From JACVRX01 sp963819885 (GTDB taxonomy: Bacteria > Actinomycetota > Actinomycetes > Jiangellales > Jiangellaceae): a stretch of 64,000 nucleotides of DNA. Every line of letters starts with the position of its first letter. Within the stretch, counting starts at the first letter, position 1. The stretch lies in assembly GCA_963819885.1 (NCBI GenBank), contig CAWFXV010000010.1, forward strand, positions 92,384 through 156,383. The letters are read 5' to 3'. Shown here one piece after another: positions 1 to 8,560 of this stretch. The position numbers and the translations under genes were made by a program. Under the pieces are notes generated by a model. The model saw only the letters and a program-made list of their open reading frames with translations, ran no database searches and had not been told where the DNA came from.

Positions 1-1
1 G

Positions 2-757
2 GACGGCGGCGCACTCGGAGCGCTGACCAAGGAGGGCATGCTCACGCAGCTGCCTGCCGACGTGCTCGATCTCGTCGATCCGCGTTACCGGGCGGACGAC
101 GGCACCTGGGTCGGTACCAGTGCGCGGGCGCGGGTCATCGTGTACGACCCGGACCAGCTCACTGAGGCAGAGGTACCCAACAGCGTGTTCGAACTGACCG
201 AACCGCAATGGAAAGGCAAGGTCGGTATCTCCCCGAGCAACGCGTCGTTCGAAGCTTTCGTCACGGCGATGCGGGTGTTGTACGGCGAGGACGAGGCTCG
301 CGAGTGGCTTGAAGGCATGGCCGCGAACGACGTCCAGCTCTTCGACAACAACGTGCTCATCTTGAATGCGGCGGAGGACGGCGTCATCGCGCTCGGTCTG
401 ATCAACCACTACTACTGGTACGAGCAAGTGGCTGAAGAAGGCCTCGAGGCGGTTCCCGCGAGGCTGAAGTTCCTGCCCGGTGGTGACCCCGGCTCCTTGG
501 TGAACGTCGCCGGTGTCGGTGTCCTCGCCGCGAGCGACCGACAAGACGAAGCGGCGAGCTTCGTCGAGTACTTGCTCGGCCAGGATGCGCAGACTTACTT
601 CGCGCAAGACACCAAGGAATATCCAGTCATCGAGGGCGTAACGACGGCCGAGGGCCTGCCCCCGCTGGAAAGCTTGCAGACACCCGAGATCGACTTGTCC
701 GATTTGGACACCCTGGAAGTAACCCTGCAGATGATCGAGGAGGCCGGGCTGACCTGA
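2..757 (+). CDS. Fe(III) ABC transporter substrate-binding protein, 5' partial
   Basis: This is the C-terminal 251 residues of a periplasmic-binding-type protein that captures ferric iron outside the cell and hands it to the permease encoded next. The reading frame is open from base 2, so the start and signal peptide lie upstream of the window. The visible part matches the FbpA/FutA class: a hinge region around the LTEPQWKGKVGISP stretch, and the tyrosine-rich NHYYWYE motif in which adjacent tyrosines ligate iron. Its TGA overlaps the ATG of the permease (TGATG), so translation of the two is probably coupled. Iron as substrate is inferred from the tyrosine motif and the fused permease; another trivalent cation or sulfate/thiamine-type ligand is less likely. 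Confidence 0.85.
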   Translation, partial: DGGALGALTKEGMLTQLPADVLDLVDPRYRADDGTWVGTSARARVIVYDPDQLTEAEVPNSVFELTEPQWKGKVGISPSNASFEAFVTAMRVLYGEDEAREWLEGMAANDVQLFDNNVLILNAAEDGVIALGLINHYYWYEQVAEEGLEAVPARLKFLPGGDPGSLVNVAGVGVLAASDRQDEAASFVEYLLGQDAQTYFAQDTKEYPVIEGVTTAEGLPPLESLQTPEIDLSDLDTLEVTLQMIEEAGLT

Positions 758-2352
758 TGGCCGCGCCGACCGAGTGGCGAGCAGCGGAAACGACGACGGC
801 AGGCCGCCGCTCGTCGCGCCCACCCGCCGTGCTCGTCGTGCCGGCGCTCATCGCCGCCGCCGTAGCGGTGTTGCCGCTGGTCTACCTGGTGGTGCGATCG
901 CTTGACTCCGGCGTTGGCGAGCTGATCGCGGTGCTCTGGCGGGAGCGGACGGTTCGGCTCACCGTGCGAAGTGTGGGCTTGGCCGCCGCCGTCACCTTCG
1001 CCTGCCTGATCTTGGGTGTCTTCCTCGCTTGGCTCACCACGCGCACCACGCTGCCCGGCCGACGTGGCTGGGCCGTCGTCGCCGCCTTGCCGCTGGCAAT
1101 CCCGTCGTATGTGGCCGCATACGCGTGGGTGGCCGCATTTCCGCGCATCCCGCCGTTCTGGGGGTCGGTACTCGTCCTGACGCTGTGCTGCTATCCGTAT
1201 GTGATGTTGCCCGTGGCGGGGACGCTGCATCGGACCGATCCGGCGCTGGAGGAGGTAGCGCGGTCTCTTGGCAAGGGCCAGCTGGCGACGTTCCTCACGG
1301 TGACACTTCGCCAGGTCCGGCCTGCCGCGGCGGTCGGCGGACTGCTGGTCGCGCTCTACGTGCTGTCGGACTTCGGCGCGGTGGCGATCCTTCGCTTCGA
1401 TGTGTTCACGCGAGTGATCTACACGTCGTACCGGTCCAGCTTCGACGGGACCGCCGCCGCGGCGCTGAGTCTCGTGCTCGTCTTCATCACGGTGACCGTG
1501 GTGTGGGCCGAGAGCCGCAGCCGCGGCAGGGCGGCCCAGTCGAGAATCGGCGCCGGTGCCCCACGGACGCACCGGCCGGTCGTCCTCGGGCCAGGAGGCG
1601 TCGTCGCCGGCCTGCTGGGGGCGGCCGTGGTGGCTGCCCTTGCTCTCGGCTTCCCTCTCGGCAGCCTGGCCTATTGGCTGATCCACGGCGGATCCGCCGA
1701 CCTCGACCCCTCTGCTCTGGCAACTGCCGCTGTCTCGACGGTCTCGGTGTCCGCGCTCGGAGCCGCCGCGACGACCGCATTGGCGATCCCGGTCGGAATC
1801 ATGGCGGCGCGCTACCGCTCGCGCCGGGTCCGTGCGCTCGAGCAGGCTTCCTACGCCGGTCATGCGCTGCCCGGCATCGTCGTCGGGCTGTCGCTGGTGT
1901 TCTTCGGCGTGCGCTTCGCCTATCCCATCTACCAGCGGACGCCGTTGCTCGTCCTGGCGTATGCGGTGCTGTTCCTCCCGGCTGCGGTGGGTGCGGTGCG
2001 AGCCTCGGTCGCGCAGTCCCCACCGGTACTCGAAGAAGTCGCGCGTTCACTGGGTCGGAGCCCGGCTCGGGTCCTGCGTGATGTCACCTTGCCTCTCGCC
2101 GGCCCCGGTGTCGCTGCCGGAGCCGCCTTGGTGTTCTTGACGTGCATGAAGGAGCTGCCCGCCACGTTGATCCTTCGCCCCACCGGGCTGGAGACCCTCG
2201 CCACGGAGCTGTGGGCCGAGACCGAGGTCGGTGCGTACGCTGCCGCGGCTCCGTATGCCAGCCTGCTCGTCCTGCTCGCGGCGGTGCCGACCTTCCTGCT
2301 CGGCCCGCGCCGCCGGTCAGGGACACTGGACCCCCCGGAGGGAGGATCGTGA
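757..2352 (+). CDS. Fe(III) ABC transporter permease, fused two-domain (FbpB type)
   Basis: This is an inner-membrane permease of 531 residues made of two homologous halves, each with about six membrane segments, so one chain supplies the whole channel. Both halves carry the EAA loop that contacts the ATPase: one near residue 165 (EEVARSLGKGQ) and one near residue 427 (EEVARSLGRSP). The duplicated layout and length are typical of FbpB/AfuB-type iron permeases. The ATG overlaps the stop of the binding-protein gene and its own TGA overlaps the GTG of the ATPase gene, so the three genes form one tightly coupled operon. Confidence 0.9.
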   Translation: MAAPTEWRAAETTTAGRRSSRPPAVLVVPALIAAAVAVLPLVYLVVRSLDSGVGELIAVLWRERTVRLTVRSVGLAAAVTFACLILGVFLAWLTTRTTLPGRRGWAVVAALPLAIPSYVAAYAWVAAFPRIPPFWGSVLVLTLCCYPYVMLPVAGTLHRTDPALEEVARSLGKGQLATFLTVTLRQVRPAAAVGGLLVALYVLSDFGAVAILRFDVFTRVIYTSYRSSFDGTAAAALSLVLVFITVTVVWAESRSRGRAAQSRIGAGAPRTHRPVVLGPGGVVAGLLGAAVVAALALGFPLGSLAYWLIHGGSADLDPSALATAAVSTVSVSALGAAATTALAIPVGIMAARYRSRRVRALEQASYAGHALPGIVVGLSLVFFGVRFAYPIYQRTPLLVLAYAVLFLPAAVGAVRASVAQSPPVLEEVARSLGRSPARVLRDVTLPLAGPGVAAGAALVFLTCMKELPATLILRPTGLETLATELWAETEVGAYAAAAPYASLLVLLAAVPTFLLGPRRRSGTLDPPEGGS

Positions 2353-3392
2353 GCGAGCTGGTCGTGCGAGGGCTGGAGAAGTCCTTCGGCAGCGGCCGTG
2401 TTCTCGACGACCTCGATCTGGTCGTCCCCGCAGGGCGCCTTGCGGCCGTGCTGGGACCGTCAGGCTGCGGCAAGACCACACTGCTGCGGATCGTCGCCGG
2501 GTTCGAAACCGCCGACCGCGGAACCGTCGTGCTCGATGGGGTACAGGTTGCCGGTCCGGGCGTGCACCTGCCCCCAGAACGCCGCCGGGTCGGCGTCGTG
2601 CCGCAAGAAGGTGCGCTGTTCCCTCACCTGACGGTAGCCGGCAACGTGGGCTTCGGGCTGACCCGGGCTCAGCGCCGGGCCGGCCGGATCGACGAACTGC
2701 TCGGGCTGGTCGGGCTCGGCGGGTTCGGCCACCGCATGCCGTATGAACTGTCCGGTGGTCAGCAACAGCGCATTGCCCTCGCCCGCGCACTAGCGCCAGA
2801 ACCCGCGCTCGTCCTGCTCGACGAGCCCTTCAGCGCGCTGGACACCGGACTGCGGGCCGCAGTCAGAGAAGACGTCCGCTCGGCATTGCGAGCCGCTGGG
2901 GCCACGGCCGTCCTGGTCACTCATGACCAGGAGGAGGCCCTGTCGATGGCCGACCTGGTCGCGGTCATGTGGGCTGGCCGCATCGCCCAGGCAGCGCCGC
3001 CGGGTGAGCTGTATTCGGCGCCGGCCGACCTCGAGGTGGCCACCTTCGTGGGGGACGCCGTGGTCTTCGACGCCGTGGCAACGGCCGCCGGTGCGGATAG
3101 CCCGCTGGGTCCGTTGCGGCTCAGCGATGACGCGGCGCGAGGCCCTGGACGGGTCGTGGTGCGGCCCGAGCAGGTGATACTCGGCGGTGCGGGCGTGGAG
3201 GGAGCAATCGTGGGGACGGTCGTTGCCACCGCCTTCTACGGCCACGACGCTCTGGTGCGGCTCGAGGTCGCCGTCCCGGGCGGGACGGTGCCCGTTTCGG
3301 CGAGGTGCCAAGGAATGCCCCTCGACCTGGAAATCGGTCGGTCGGTCGGCCTGCGGGTCGTCGGTCCCGTGACCTTCTTCCCGGTCGCATGA
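2349..3392 (+). CDS. Fe(III) ABC transporter ATP-binding protein (FbpC type)
   Basis: This is the cytoplasmic ATPase of 347 residues that powers the iron importer. It has a Walker A motif at about residues 36-43 (GPSGCGKT), an ABC signature LSGGQQQR near 134-141, and Walker B followed by the D-loop (LLDEPFSALD) near 154-163. A H-loop (VLVTHDQEEAL) follows. A C-terminal TOBE-like domain, as in FbpC and CysA/PotA-type ATPases, occupies the last 100 residues. The chosen start is the GTG at 2349, which overlaps the permease TGA. An upstream extension of the frame lies inside the permease gene and encodes nothing recognisable. Confidence 0.9.
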   Translation: MSELVVRGLEKSFGSGRVLDDLDLVVPAGRLAAVLGPSGCGKTTLLRIVAGFETADRGTVVLDGVQVAGPGVHLPPERRRVGVVPQEGALFPHLTVAGNVGFGLTRAQRRAGRIDELLGLVGLGGFGHRMPYELSGGQQQRIALARALAPEPALVLLDEPFSALDTGLRAAVREDVRSALRAAGATAVLVTHDQEEALSMADLVAVMWAGRIAQAAPPGELYSAPADLEVATFVGDAVVFDAVATAAGADSPLGPLRLSDDAARGPGRVVVRPEQVILGGAGVEGAIVGTVVATAFYGHDALVRLEVAVPGGTVPVSARCQGMPLDLEIGRSVGLRVVGPVTFFPVA

Positions 3393-3495
3393 CTTCTGCG
3401 CGGCAGGACACGGTTTGCTCACGGCTCTGCCCCAGACGGCGGTCCACCAGGCAGCATGGAGCCGGCGGCAGGCGTGGACAGGAAAGGGGTCGGCG

Positions 3496-4056
3496 ATGAG
3501 TTCCAGCGATTCACTCACCGGCCGCTTGCTGGTGGCAACGCCGCTACTGAAGGATCCGAACTTCGAACGGGCAGTCGTGCTGGTGCTCTCGCACGACGAC
3601 GACGGCGCCCTCGGCGTGGTCGTCAACCGGCCGACAACGGTGCCGGTCACGGACATCCTGCCGAACTGGCAGCCAGTCGTCAGCACACCCGAGGTCGTGT
3701 TCCAGGGTGGGCCGGTGAGTCTGGATAGTGCATTGGGCCTAGTCGCAATGATCGACGGCGCCGAGCCACTGGGAGTGCGACGGGTCAGCGGCCGGGTTGG
3801 CGTGGTGGACCTCGACACCCCGCCCGAGGTAGTCCAGCCCGCGGTGGTCGCCATGCGCGTTTTTGCCGGGTACGCCGGTTGGTCCCCCGAACAGTTGGAG
3901 AACGAGATCGCCGAAGGCTCGTGGTACGTCGTCGAGTCACAAGCCGACGATGCGTTCAGCGACGACGCCGACGAGCTCTGGAAAGCCGTGCTGCGGCGGC
4001 AGGATGGCCCGTTGGCGCTGATGGCCACGTTCCCGACCGATCCGTCGCTGAACTAG
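3496..4056 (+). CDS. YqgE/AlgH family protein (UPF0301)
   Basis: This 186-residue protein belongs to the UPF0301/YqgE/AlgH family, whose molecular function is unsettled. The family hallmarks are visible: the N-terminal LTGRLLVATPLLKDPNFERAVV stretch (residues 6-27), GALGVVVNRP near residue 40, the FQGGPVS motif, and YAGWSPEQLENEI near residue 127. The ATG at 3496 was chosen because a purine-rich GGAAAGGGG site precedes it by about six bases and the family normally starts here. The 103 bases upstream, after the iron transporter, show no gene. Confidence 0.88.
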   Translation: MSSSDSLTGRLLVATPLLKDPNFERAVVLVLSHDDDGALGVVVNRPTTVPVTDILPNWQPVVSTPEVVFQGGPVSLDSALGLVAMIDGAEPLGVRRVSGRVGVVDLDTPPEVVQPAVVAMRVFAGYAGWSPEQLENEIAEGSWYVVESQADDAFSDDADELWKAVLRRQDGPLALMATFPTDPSLN

Positions 4057-4068
4057 CTGGGTACGACG

Positions 4069-4623
4069 TTGGCCACGTCCCGGCCGTCGCGGGTGTTCTT
4101 GCTCGGCATGATGGGAAGCGGGAAGACGGCCGTGGGCCAGGCGCTGGCTCATCGACTGGGCTGGCGGTACCGCGACAACGATCAGCAGTTGCAGGTCAGC
4201 GCTGGTGCCGCCGTCGACGCTGTCGCCGCGACGTTCGGCCGCGATCGGCTGCACAAGGTCGAGTCAGAACAGGCTGCGCTCGCCGCGGGCGAGCCGCCGC
4301 CTGTGGTTGCTGGTCTGGCCGCCAGTGTTGTCGAGGAGAAACGGTTGTGGCCGACGCTGCGCGCCGCCGGCTGGTGCATCTACCTCCGAGCGAGGCCGGA
4401 GACCTTGGTCGCGCGGGTCGGAACGGGGAAGGGGCGACCGTGGCTCGCTGCTGACCGGGCCGGCTTTGTGGAGCGTACGCTTCGGCAGCGCGACTCGCTT
4501 TACGCAGAGCTGGCTGACATCGTCATCGACGTCGACGACCGCCAGCCACGCCAGATCGCGGCCAACATCATCGAGCTGCTTGACCTGGAAGCAGGTCAGG
4601 GGACGCTAGACGACAGCGGTTAG
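4069..4623 (+). CDS. Shikimate-kinase-like P-loop protein, divergent active site
   Basis: This 184-residue protein has the shikimate kinase fold signature: a Walker A loop GMMGSGKT at residues 13-20, an Asp-containing segment (RYRDNDQQ) where the family binds shikimate and Mg2+, and a lid-like stretch with RPWL. The shikimate-binding parts are altered. The usual FRRLE arginines read LHKVE, and the GGG loop reads AGLAAS. It is therefore unlikely to be a normal AroK and may phosphorylate another ligand or be non-catalytic. A TTG at 4069 is used as the start; a GTG at 4093 is an alternative just before the P-loop. It follows yqgE by 12 bases and ends overlapping the convergent DUF3039 gene. Confidence 0.7.
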   Translation: MATSRPSRVFLLGMMGSGKTAVGQALAHRLGWRYRDNDQQLQVSAGAAVDAVAATFGRDRLHKVESEQAALAAGEPPPVVAGLAASVVEEKRLWPTLRAAGWCIYLRARPETLVARVGTGKGRPWLAADRAGFVERTLRQRDSLYAELADIVIDVDDRQPRQIAANIIELLDLEAGQGTLDDSG

Positions 4624-4883
4624 TCCCCGCCCTCCTTGTCCCCGCCCCTCAGGCTCTGCCAGATCTTCCTGCATTCCGGGCAAACGGGGTATCGCTGTGG
4701 ATCCCGGCTGGGCACCCACACCTTTCCGCACAGCGCGATGACCGGCGTGCCGTTGACCATCGCGTCGGTGAGCTTGTTCTTGGGCACGTAGTGGGAGAAC
4801 CGCTCGTGGTCGCCGTCGTCGGTGCTGGGCCGGGTCCGGGTGTCCTCGACGGTCTGAGAGCCGGGGCTGAGCTTCGTCGTCAC
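4620..4883 (-). CDS. DUF3039 protein, small zinc-ribbon-like
   Basis: This 87-residue actinobacterial protein belongs to DUF3039, a family of unknown function. The conserved core is clear: DDGDHERFSHYVPKNK (residues 22-37) followed by ALCGKVWVPSRDP and CPEC. Cysteines at about 52, 68 and 71, together with His31, could form a metal site. The GTG at 4883 is preferred because the upstream in-frame extension overlaps the divergent MFS gene. The stop overlaps the shikimate-kinase-like gene by four bases. Confidence 0.75.
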   Translation of the reverse strand: MTTKLSPGSQTVEDTRTRPSTDDGDHERFSHYVPKNKLTDAMVNGTPVIALCGKVWVPSRDPQRYPVCPECRKIWQSLRGGDKEGGD

Positions 4884-4920
4884 GGCAACGAGTGTACGGA
4901 CGCTCAGGGAGGATATGTGG

Positions 4921-6297
4921 ATGACGACGGAGAGGGTGCCGGGCATCCTCGGCCGTGCCCATCGGCGGCTGACCGTCGGCATCGTCTCCACGATCGTGTT
5001 CATAGCGTTCGAAGCCATGGCCGTCGCAACGGCCATGCCCAAGGCGGTGCCCGACCTGAACGGCATGCGCGTCTATGCGCTCGCCTTTTCCGCGTACTTC
5101 ACGACCAGCCTGTTCGGGCTGGTGCTCGCCGGAGAGATCTGCGACCGCCGCGGACCCCGACTCCCGCTCGTCGCTGGTACGGCGTCGTTCACTGCGGGAC
5201 TTCTGCTGGCGGGCACTGCCCAGGCGATGGTGCCCTTCGTACTGGGCCGTGCGGTTCAAGGGCTGGGCGGCGGGATCGTCATTGTCGCCGTCTACGTGCT
5301 GGTTGGTCGGGCGTACGACGACGACCTCCGGCCACGCATGTTCGCCGCCCTGTCCGCTGCGTGGGTGGTGCCGTCGATCGTCGGGCCGCTGATCGCCGGG
5401 TTCCTTGCCGACCAGCTGAGCTGGCGGCTGGTGTTCCTGGGGATTGCACCGCTGGCCGTCGTACCTGTCCTCATCGCCCTCCCGTCGGTGATCTTGTACG
5501 ACGGACCGCCGCCCGCAGGTCCGACGGTGCGGCACGGACGCATGCGGCTCGCTCTGGCGGCGGCGGTCGGGATGGGGCTGCTGCAGGTGGCCGGTATCCG
5601 GGCCGACGCGGCGGCGTTGGGGCCCGCACTGGTCGCGATGGTGATGCTCGTGCCGAGTGTGCCCAAGCTGCTGCCGGCGGGAACCTTGGTCTTTCGTCGC
5701 GGCCTGCCAGCGGTCGTCGCGATGCGGGGTGTCCTCGCAGGTGCCTTCTTCGGCGCCGAGGCGTTCCTCCCGCTGATGCTTGTGCAGCAGCGCGGGCTGT
5801 CCACGACGGTGGCCGGCTTGTCCCTGGCCGGCGGTGCATTGGGATGGGCTGGCGGCTCGTGGTACCAGGGACGGCCGAGCCTTCGCGTGCAGCGGCATGA
5901 ACTGGTTCGTCGAGGCGCGGCGTTGGTCGCAGCGGGAATCGCCGGGCTCGGTTTCGTACTGCTCCCGAGCATTCCGGTCGGCTTCGCCGGGCTGTCGTGG
6001 GTGGTCGGCGCCACCGGGATGGGATTGGCGACGGCGAGCATCGGCGTGCTGCTGTTCGAGTTGTCTCCTGTCGCGGACCAAGGCGCGAACTCTGCATCGC
6101 TGCAACTGTCCGACGCGCTGTTCTCGGTGGTCTTCATCGGACTCGCCGGCGTCATCTTCGGCATGTCCCAGCATCGCGCCGGGCCGACCAGCCCGACGGT
6201 CTTTGCGCAGATCCTCATCGTCATGGCAGCACTGGCGCTGGTGGGAGCGTGGGCCGCCGGACGTGTGCGACCGGCGGGAATCTCTGCTGGTTCGTGA
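4921..6297 (+). CDS. MFS transporter, drug-exporter type
   Basis: This 458-residue membrane protein of the major facilitator superfamily probably exports a small molecule by proton antiport. About 14 hydrophobic segments are visible. The motif A loop between segments 2 and 3 reads GEICDRRGPRLP, and the motif C-like stretch (SAAWVVPSIVGPLIAG) near residue 145 is typical of DHA-type antiporters. Two ATGs are possible. The one at 4921 has an AGGGAGG site eight bases upstream, whereas the one at 4915 lies only two bases from it, so 4921 is preferred. The gene diverges from DUF3039. Its substrate cannot be deduced. Confidence 0.82.
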   Translation: MTTERVPGILGRAHRRLTVGIVSTIVFIAFEAMAVATAMPKAVPDLNGMRVYALAFSAYFTTSLFGLVLAGEICDRRGPRLPLVAGTASFTAGLLLAGTAQAMVPFVLGRAVQGLGGGIVIVAVYVLVGRAYDDDLRPRMFAALSAAWVVPSIVGPLIAGFLADQLSWRLVFLGIAPLAVVPVLIALPSVILYDGPPPAGPTVRHGRMRLALAAAVGMGLLQVAGIRADAAALGPALVAMVMLVPSVPKLLPAGTLVFRRGLPAVVAMRGVLAGAFFGAEAFLPLMLVQQRGLSTTVAGLSLAGGALGWAGGSWYQGRPSLRVQRHELVRRGAALVAAGIAGLGFVLLPSIPVGFAGLSWVVGATGMGLATASIGVLLFELSPVADQGANSASLQLSDALFSVVFIGLAGVIFGMSQHRAGPTSPTVFAQILIVMAALALVGAWAAGRVRPAGISAGS

Positions 6298-6368
6298 ACG
6301 TTGACATATCCGCGGAGACTCCGAGCCCCGTTCTGCCAACTCACTGCCAACGAGGAGAGAACAGCTAG

Positions 6369-6740
6369 GTGGCCACCCTGACCATGACGAGCGCCAATCA
6401 CGACGATGTCGTCAACGACGGCATCGTTTTCATCGACTTCTGGGCCGAATGGTGCGGCCCGTGCAGGCGTTTCGCGCCCGTCTTCGAGCAGGCGTCGCAG
6501 CAGCACACCGACATCACCTTCGCGAAGGTGGACACCGAGGAGCAGCGCGAGCTCTCCGCTCGGTACGGCGTGACCTCGATCCCGACGCTGGTCATCTACC
6601 GCGACGGAATCCCGGTATTCGGCCAGCCTGGCGCCATGCCCGCGGCGGTTCTCGACGACCTCGCCAGCCAGGTTCGGGCGTTGGACATGGACGAGGTGCG
6701 AGCACGCTACGAGAACCAGGTCGCCGAGCAACGCCGCTGA
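6369..6740 (+). CDS. Thioredoxin
   Basis: This is a cytoplasmic thiol-disulfide oxidoreductase of 123 residues. The active site WCGPC is at residues 28-32 in the context FIDFWAEWCGPCRR. The cis-proline loop (TSIPTLVIY) lies near residue 75. Length and motifs are those of classical thioredoxins. The GTG start at 6369 is supported by a GAGGAGAG site nine bases upstream. A TTGACA hexamer at 6301 and a twice-repeated TGCCAAC lie in the 71-base gap after the MFS gene, but no convincing -10 element accompanies them. Confidence 0.9.
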   Translation: MATLTMTSANHDDVVNDGIVFIDFWAEWCGPCRRFAPVFEQASQQHTDITFAKVDTEEQRELSARYGVTSIPTLVIYRDGIPVFGQPGAMPAAVLDDLASQVRALDMDEVRARYENQVAEQRR

Positions 6741-6759
6741 TCCCGCGCGCCAGCGCGGC

Positions 6760-6765
6760 TACGCT
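6760..6765 (+). promoter_or_regulatory. -10 element of a probably leaderless promoter
   Basis: TACGCT lies six bases before the GTG at 6772, so transcription would begin at or very near the start codon. No ribosome binding site is visible. Confidence 0.55.
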
Positions 6766-6771
6766 CGGGCC

Positions 6772-7404
6772 GTGGCGGCCGAGATCTCCCAGACGCTGGA
6801 CCGCGGGCTTCGGCTGGTGAGGTTGCTGGCCGAAGCTTCGGCGCCACTGAGCGTCACCGAGGCGGCGGCGACGCTTGGGGTGAATCGCACGGTCGTCTAC
6901 CGGTTGGCCGCGACCCTTGAACAGCACAGGTTGGTCCGGCGTTCCGCCGACGGGCGGCTTTCGCTGGGTTTCGCGGTCCTCGGCTTGGCCGCAACGGTTC
7001 ATCCACTGCTCCGACAGGCAGCGCTACCGGCACTGCGGGCGCTTGCGGAGGACGTCGGTGCGACTGCACATCTCACCGTGGCCGACGGTGGCGAGGCTCT
7101 GGCGGTTGCCGTCGTCGAGCCGAGCTGGACGTCGTTCCACGTCGCTTATCGGGTCGGATCCCGGCACGACTTGCGCCGGGGGGCCGCGGGCCGCGCGATC
7201 CTGGCCGGCCGCGTCGGTGACCTCTCCTACCTGTCCAGTGAGGGCGAGCTCCAGCCAGGCGCGTCCGGCGTTGCCGCGGCGGTGACGGGCGTGCCGAGTG
7301 TCGAGGCGAGCGTCGGCGTGGTTGCTCTGACCGGACTCGACCCGGCAGCAGTGGGACCACGGGTCGTCCGAGCAGCAGATGAGGTCTCGCGACGGCTTCG
7401 GTAG
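6772..7404 (+). CDS. IclR-family transcriptional regulator
   Basis: This 210-residue regulator has an N-terminal winged helix-turn-helix (LSVTEAAATLGVNRTVVYRLAATLEQHRLVRR, residues 24-55). A shortened IclR-type effector domain follows (LRALAEDVGATAHLTVADGGEALAV through RRGAAGRAILAG). Family members are usually about 250 residues, so the effector domain is compact and its ligand is unknown. The location, just before the tyrosine catabolism genes, is compatible with a role there but does not prove it. The gene ends four bases from the convergent gene at 7408. Confidence 0.8.
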   Translation: MAAEISQTLDRGLRLVRLLAEASAPLSVTEAAATLGVNRTVVYRLAATLEQHRLVRRSADGRLSLGFAVLGLAATVHPLLRQAALPALRALAEDVGATAHLTVADGGEALAVAVVEPSWTSFHVAYRVGSRHDLRRGAAGRAILAGRVGDLSYLSSEGELQPGASGVAAAVTGVPSVEASVGVVALTGLDPAAVGPRVVRAADEVSRRLR

Positions 7405-7407
7405 ATC

Positions 7408-7878
7408 TCAGCTGATGGTGACCGTCACCGGCTCGGACTCGAGGCGCTCGCCGCCGACCTGACCTACTACCCGGAACTGGTTCTGACCGGCGCGGCCGGT
7501 CACGACGTAGGTGCTGAACGAGCCGTCGTCGCGGGTCGTGACCGTCACCGGGTCGCTGGCATCGGGGAATGCGCTCCATTCTCCGCCGTCCAGGCTGCGC
7601 TCGACCGTGAACTCGACACCAGCCTCCGCGGGCTCGAGCCGGCCGGTCATGTCGATCTGCTGGTTTGCGCTGAAGCTCGTCTGTGTTGCCGACAGGCTGA
7701 CCGAGTTGGCCGGCGTCGTCGGTGTTGGGCTCACGCTGGGTGCCATAGCGGACGGCGAGCCCGCTGACGCTTCGGATCCGGCGCCGAGGCTGCCGGCGAT
7801 CGCACCTCCGCCGAAGCCCAACACGAGGGCAGTAATCAGAACGGCGCTGGCGATCCCTGGCGATGCATGAGTGGACAT
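7408..7878 (-). CDS. Secreted or membrane-anchored Ig-like domain protein
   Basis: This 156-residue protein has a hydrophobic N-terminal segment (about residues 8-32, IASAVLITALVLGFGGGAIAG) that works as a signal or anchor. A Ser/Thr/Pro linker follows, then a single beta-rich domain of about 95 residues beginning SVSLSATQTSF and ending SEPVTVTIS, resembling a bacterial Ig-like fold. No enzyme motif is present. It probably sits on the outside of the membrane. It lies ten bases downstream of the AsnC-type regulator on the same strand. The ATG at 7878 has no strong ribosome site, so translational coupling to the upstream gene is likely. Confidence 0.65.
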   Translation of the reverse strand: MSTHASPGIASAVLITALVLGFGGGAIAGSLGAGSEASAGSPSAMAPSVSPTPTTPANSVSLSATQTSFSANQQIDMTGRLEPAEAGVEFTVERSLDGGEWSAFPDASDPVTVTTRDDGSFSTYVVTGRAGQNQFRVVGQVGGERLESEPVTVTIS

Positions 7879-7888
7879 CGCAGCCCAT

Positions 7889-8395
7889 TCAACCGGCCCG
7901 CCGCCGGTCGTCACCAGGAGGGTAGGCGGCTGACCTGTCGGCGGTGGCCATGACCAGCGGCAGCACACGGGGCACGACCACTGTGGACAGGGCAATCAGC
8001 GTCGAGGTCCGCACGATGTCTGCGTCGCTGACCAGGTCGTCGATGACGCGCTGGAGGTCATCGTTGTCGCGCGCGACGATCCGGCACAACAAGTCGCCAA
8101 GACCGGTGATCGTGTGCACCTCGAGCACTTCGGGGATCCGGGCCAGGTGTTCGGCGACCGAACCCCGCCCACCCTGGCGAATCTCCAGAGTCGCGAAGGC
8201 CGTCACCCGGTAGCCGAGTGCGGCGGGGTCGAGGCTCGGTGCGAGCGTGCGGATCACGCCGGAGGAGATCAGCTTGTCCAGCCGGGCCTGCACGGTGCCG
8301 CGCGCAACGCCCAGGCGCCGCGACGCCTCGAGGATGCCGACTCGCGGCTCGTTGGTCAGCAGTTGGAGGATCCGCGCGTCGAGTTCGTCCACCAT
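7889..8395 (-). CDS. Lrp/AsnC-family transcriptional regulator
   Basis: This 168-residue regulator has an N-terminal helix-turn-helix (VDELDARILQLLTNEPRVGILEASRRLGVARGTVQARLDKL). A RAM/AsnC ligand-binding domain follows (YRVTAFATLEIRQGG through VHTITGLGDLLCRIVARD). It is transcribed divergently from hpd. A perfect inverted repeat lies between the two starts, so it very likely controls hpd and itself in response to an aromatic amino acid or keto acid. The ATG at 8395 is preceded by GAGGAG. The C-terminal 25 residues are low-complexity and probably disordered. Confidence 0.88.
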   Translation of the reverse strand: MVDELDARILQLLTNEPRVGILEASRRLGVARGTVQARLDKLISSGVIRTLAPSLDPAALGYRVTAFATLEIRQGGRGSVAEHLARIPEVLEVHTITGLGDLLCRIVARDNDDLQRVIDDLVSDADIVRTSTLIALSTVVVPRVLPLVMATADRSAAYPPGDDRRRAG

Positions 8396-8419
8396 GCGCG
8401 AGCTCCTCGCCGGATCAGA

Positions 8420-8436
8420 CTGGTCAAGATGACCAG
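8420..8436. promoter_or_regulatory. Inverted-repeat operator between asnC-type gene and hpd
   Basis: The arms CTGGTCA and TGACCAG are perfect inverted repeats separated by AGA. A further TGACCA half-site occurs at 8471-8476. The position in the divergent gap fits a binding site for the adjacent Lrp/AsnC regulator. Confidence 0.6.
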
Positions 8437-8560
8437 CAATACAGCGATTCTAGTGCTCAGAACGTACACCATGACCAACGATGTTGGGCCGCCTTGCTCA
8501 GTCGCTGCGGGGCAGGCACAGTCATCCGCAGAAGACGCGCTGCAGCACAGGAGGCCAGCG

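Noticed and set aside
595..1863. Minus-strand frame of 422 codons
   Set aside because: Antisense to the iron permease gene; the composition is Arg/Gly/His-rich shadow sequence.
6301..6323. TTGACA before the thioredoxin gene as a promoter
   Set aside because: No TANNNT element at 16-18 bases spacing; the -35 alone is not enough.
4606..6339. Minus-strand frame of 577 codons
   Set aside because: It is antisense to the MFS gene, rich in Arg/His/Asp/Gln typical of shadow frames, and without any domain.
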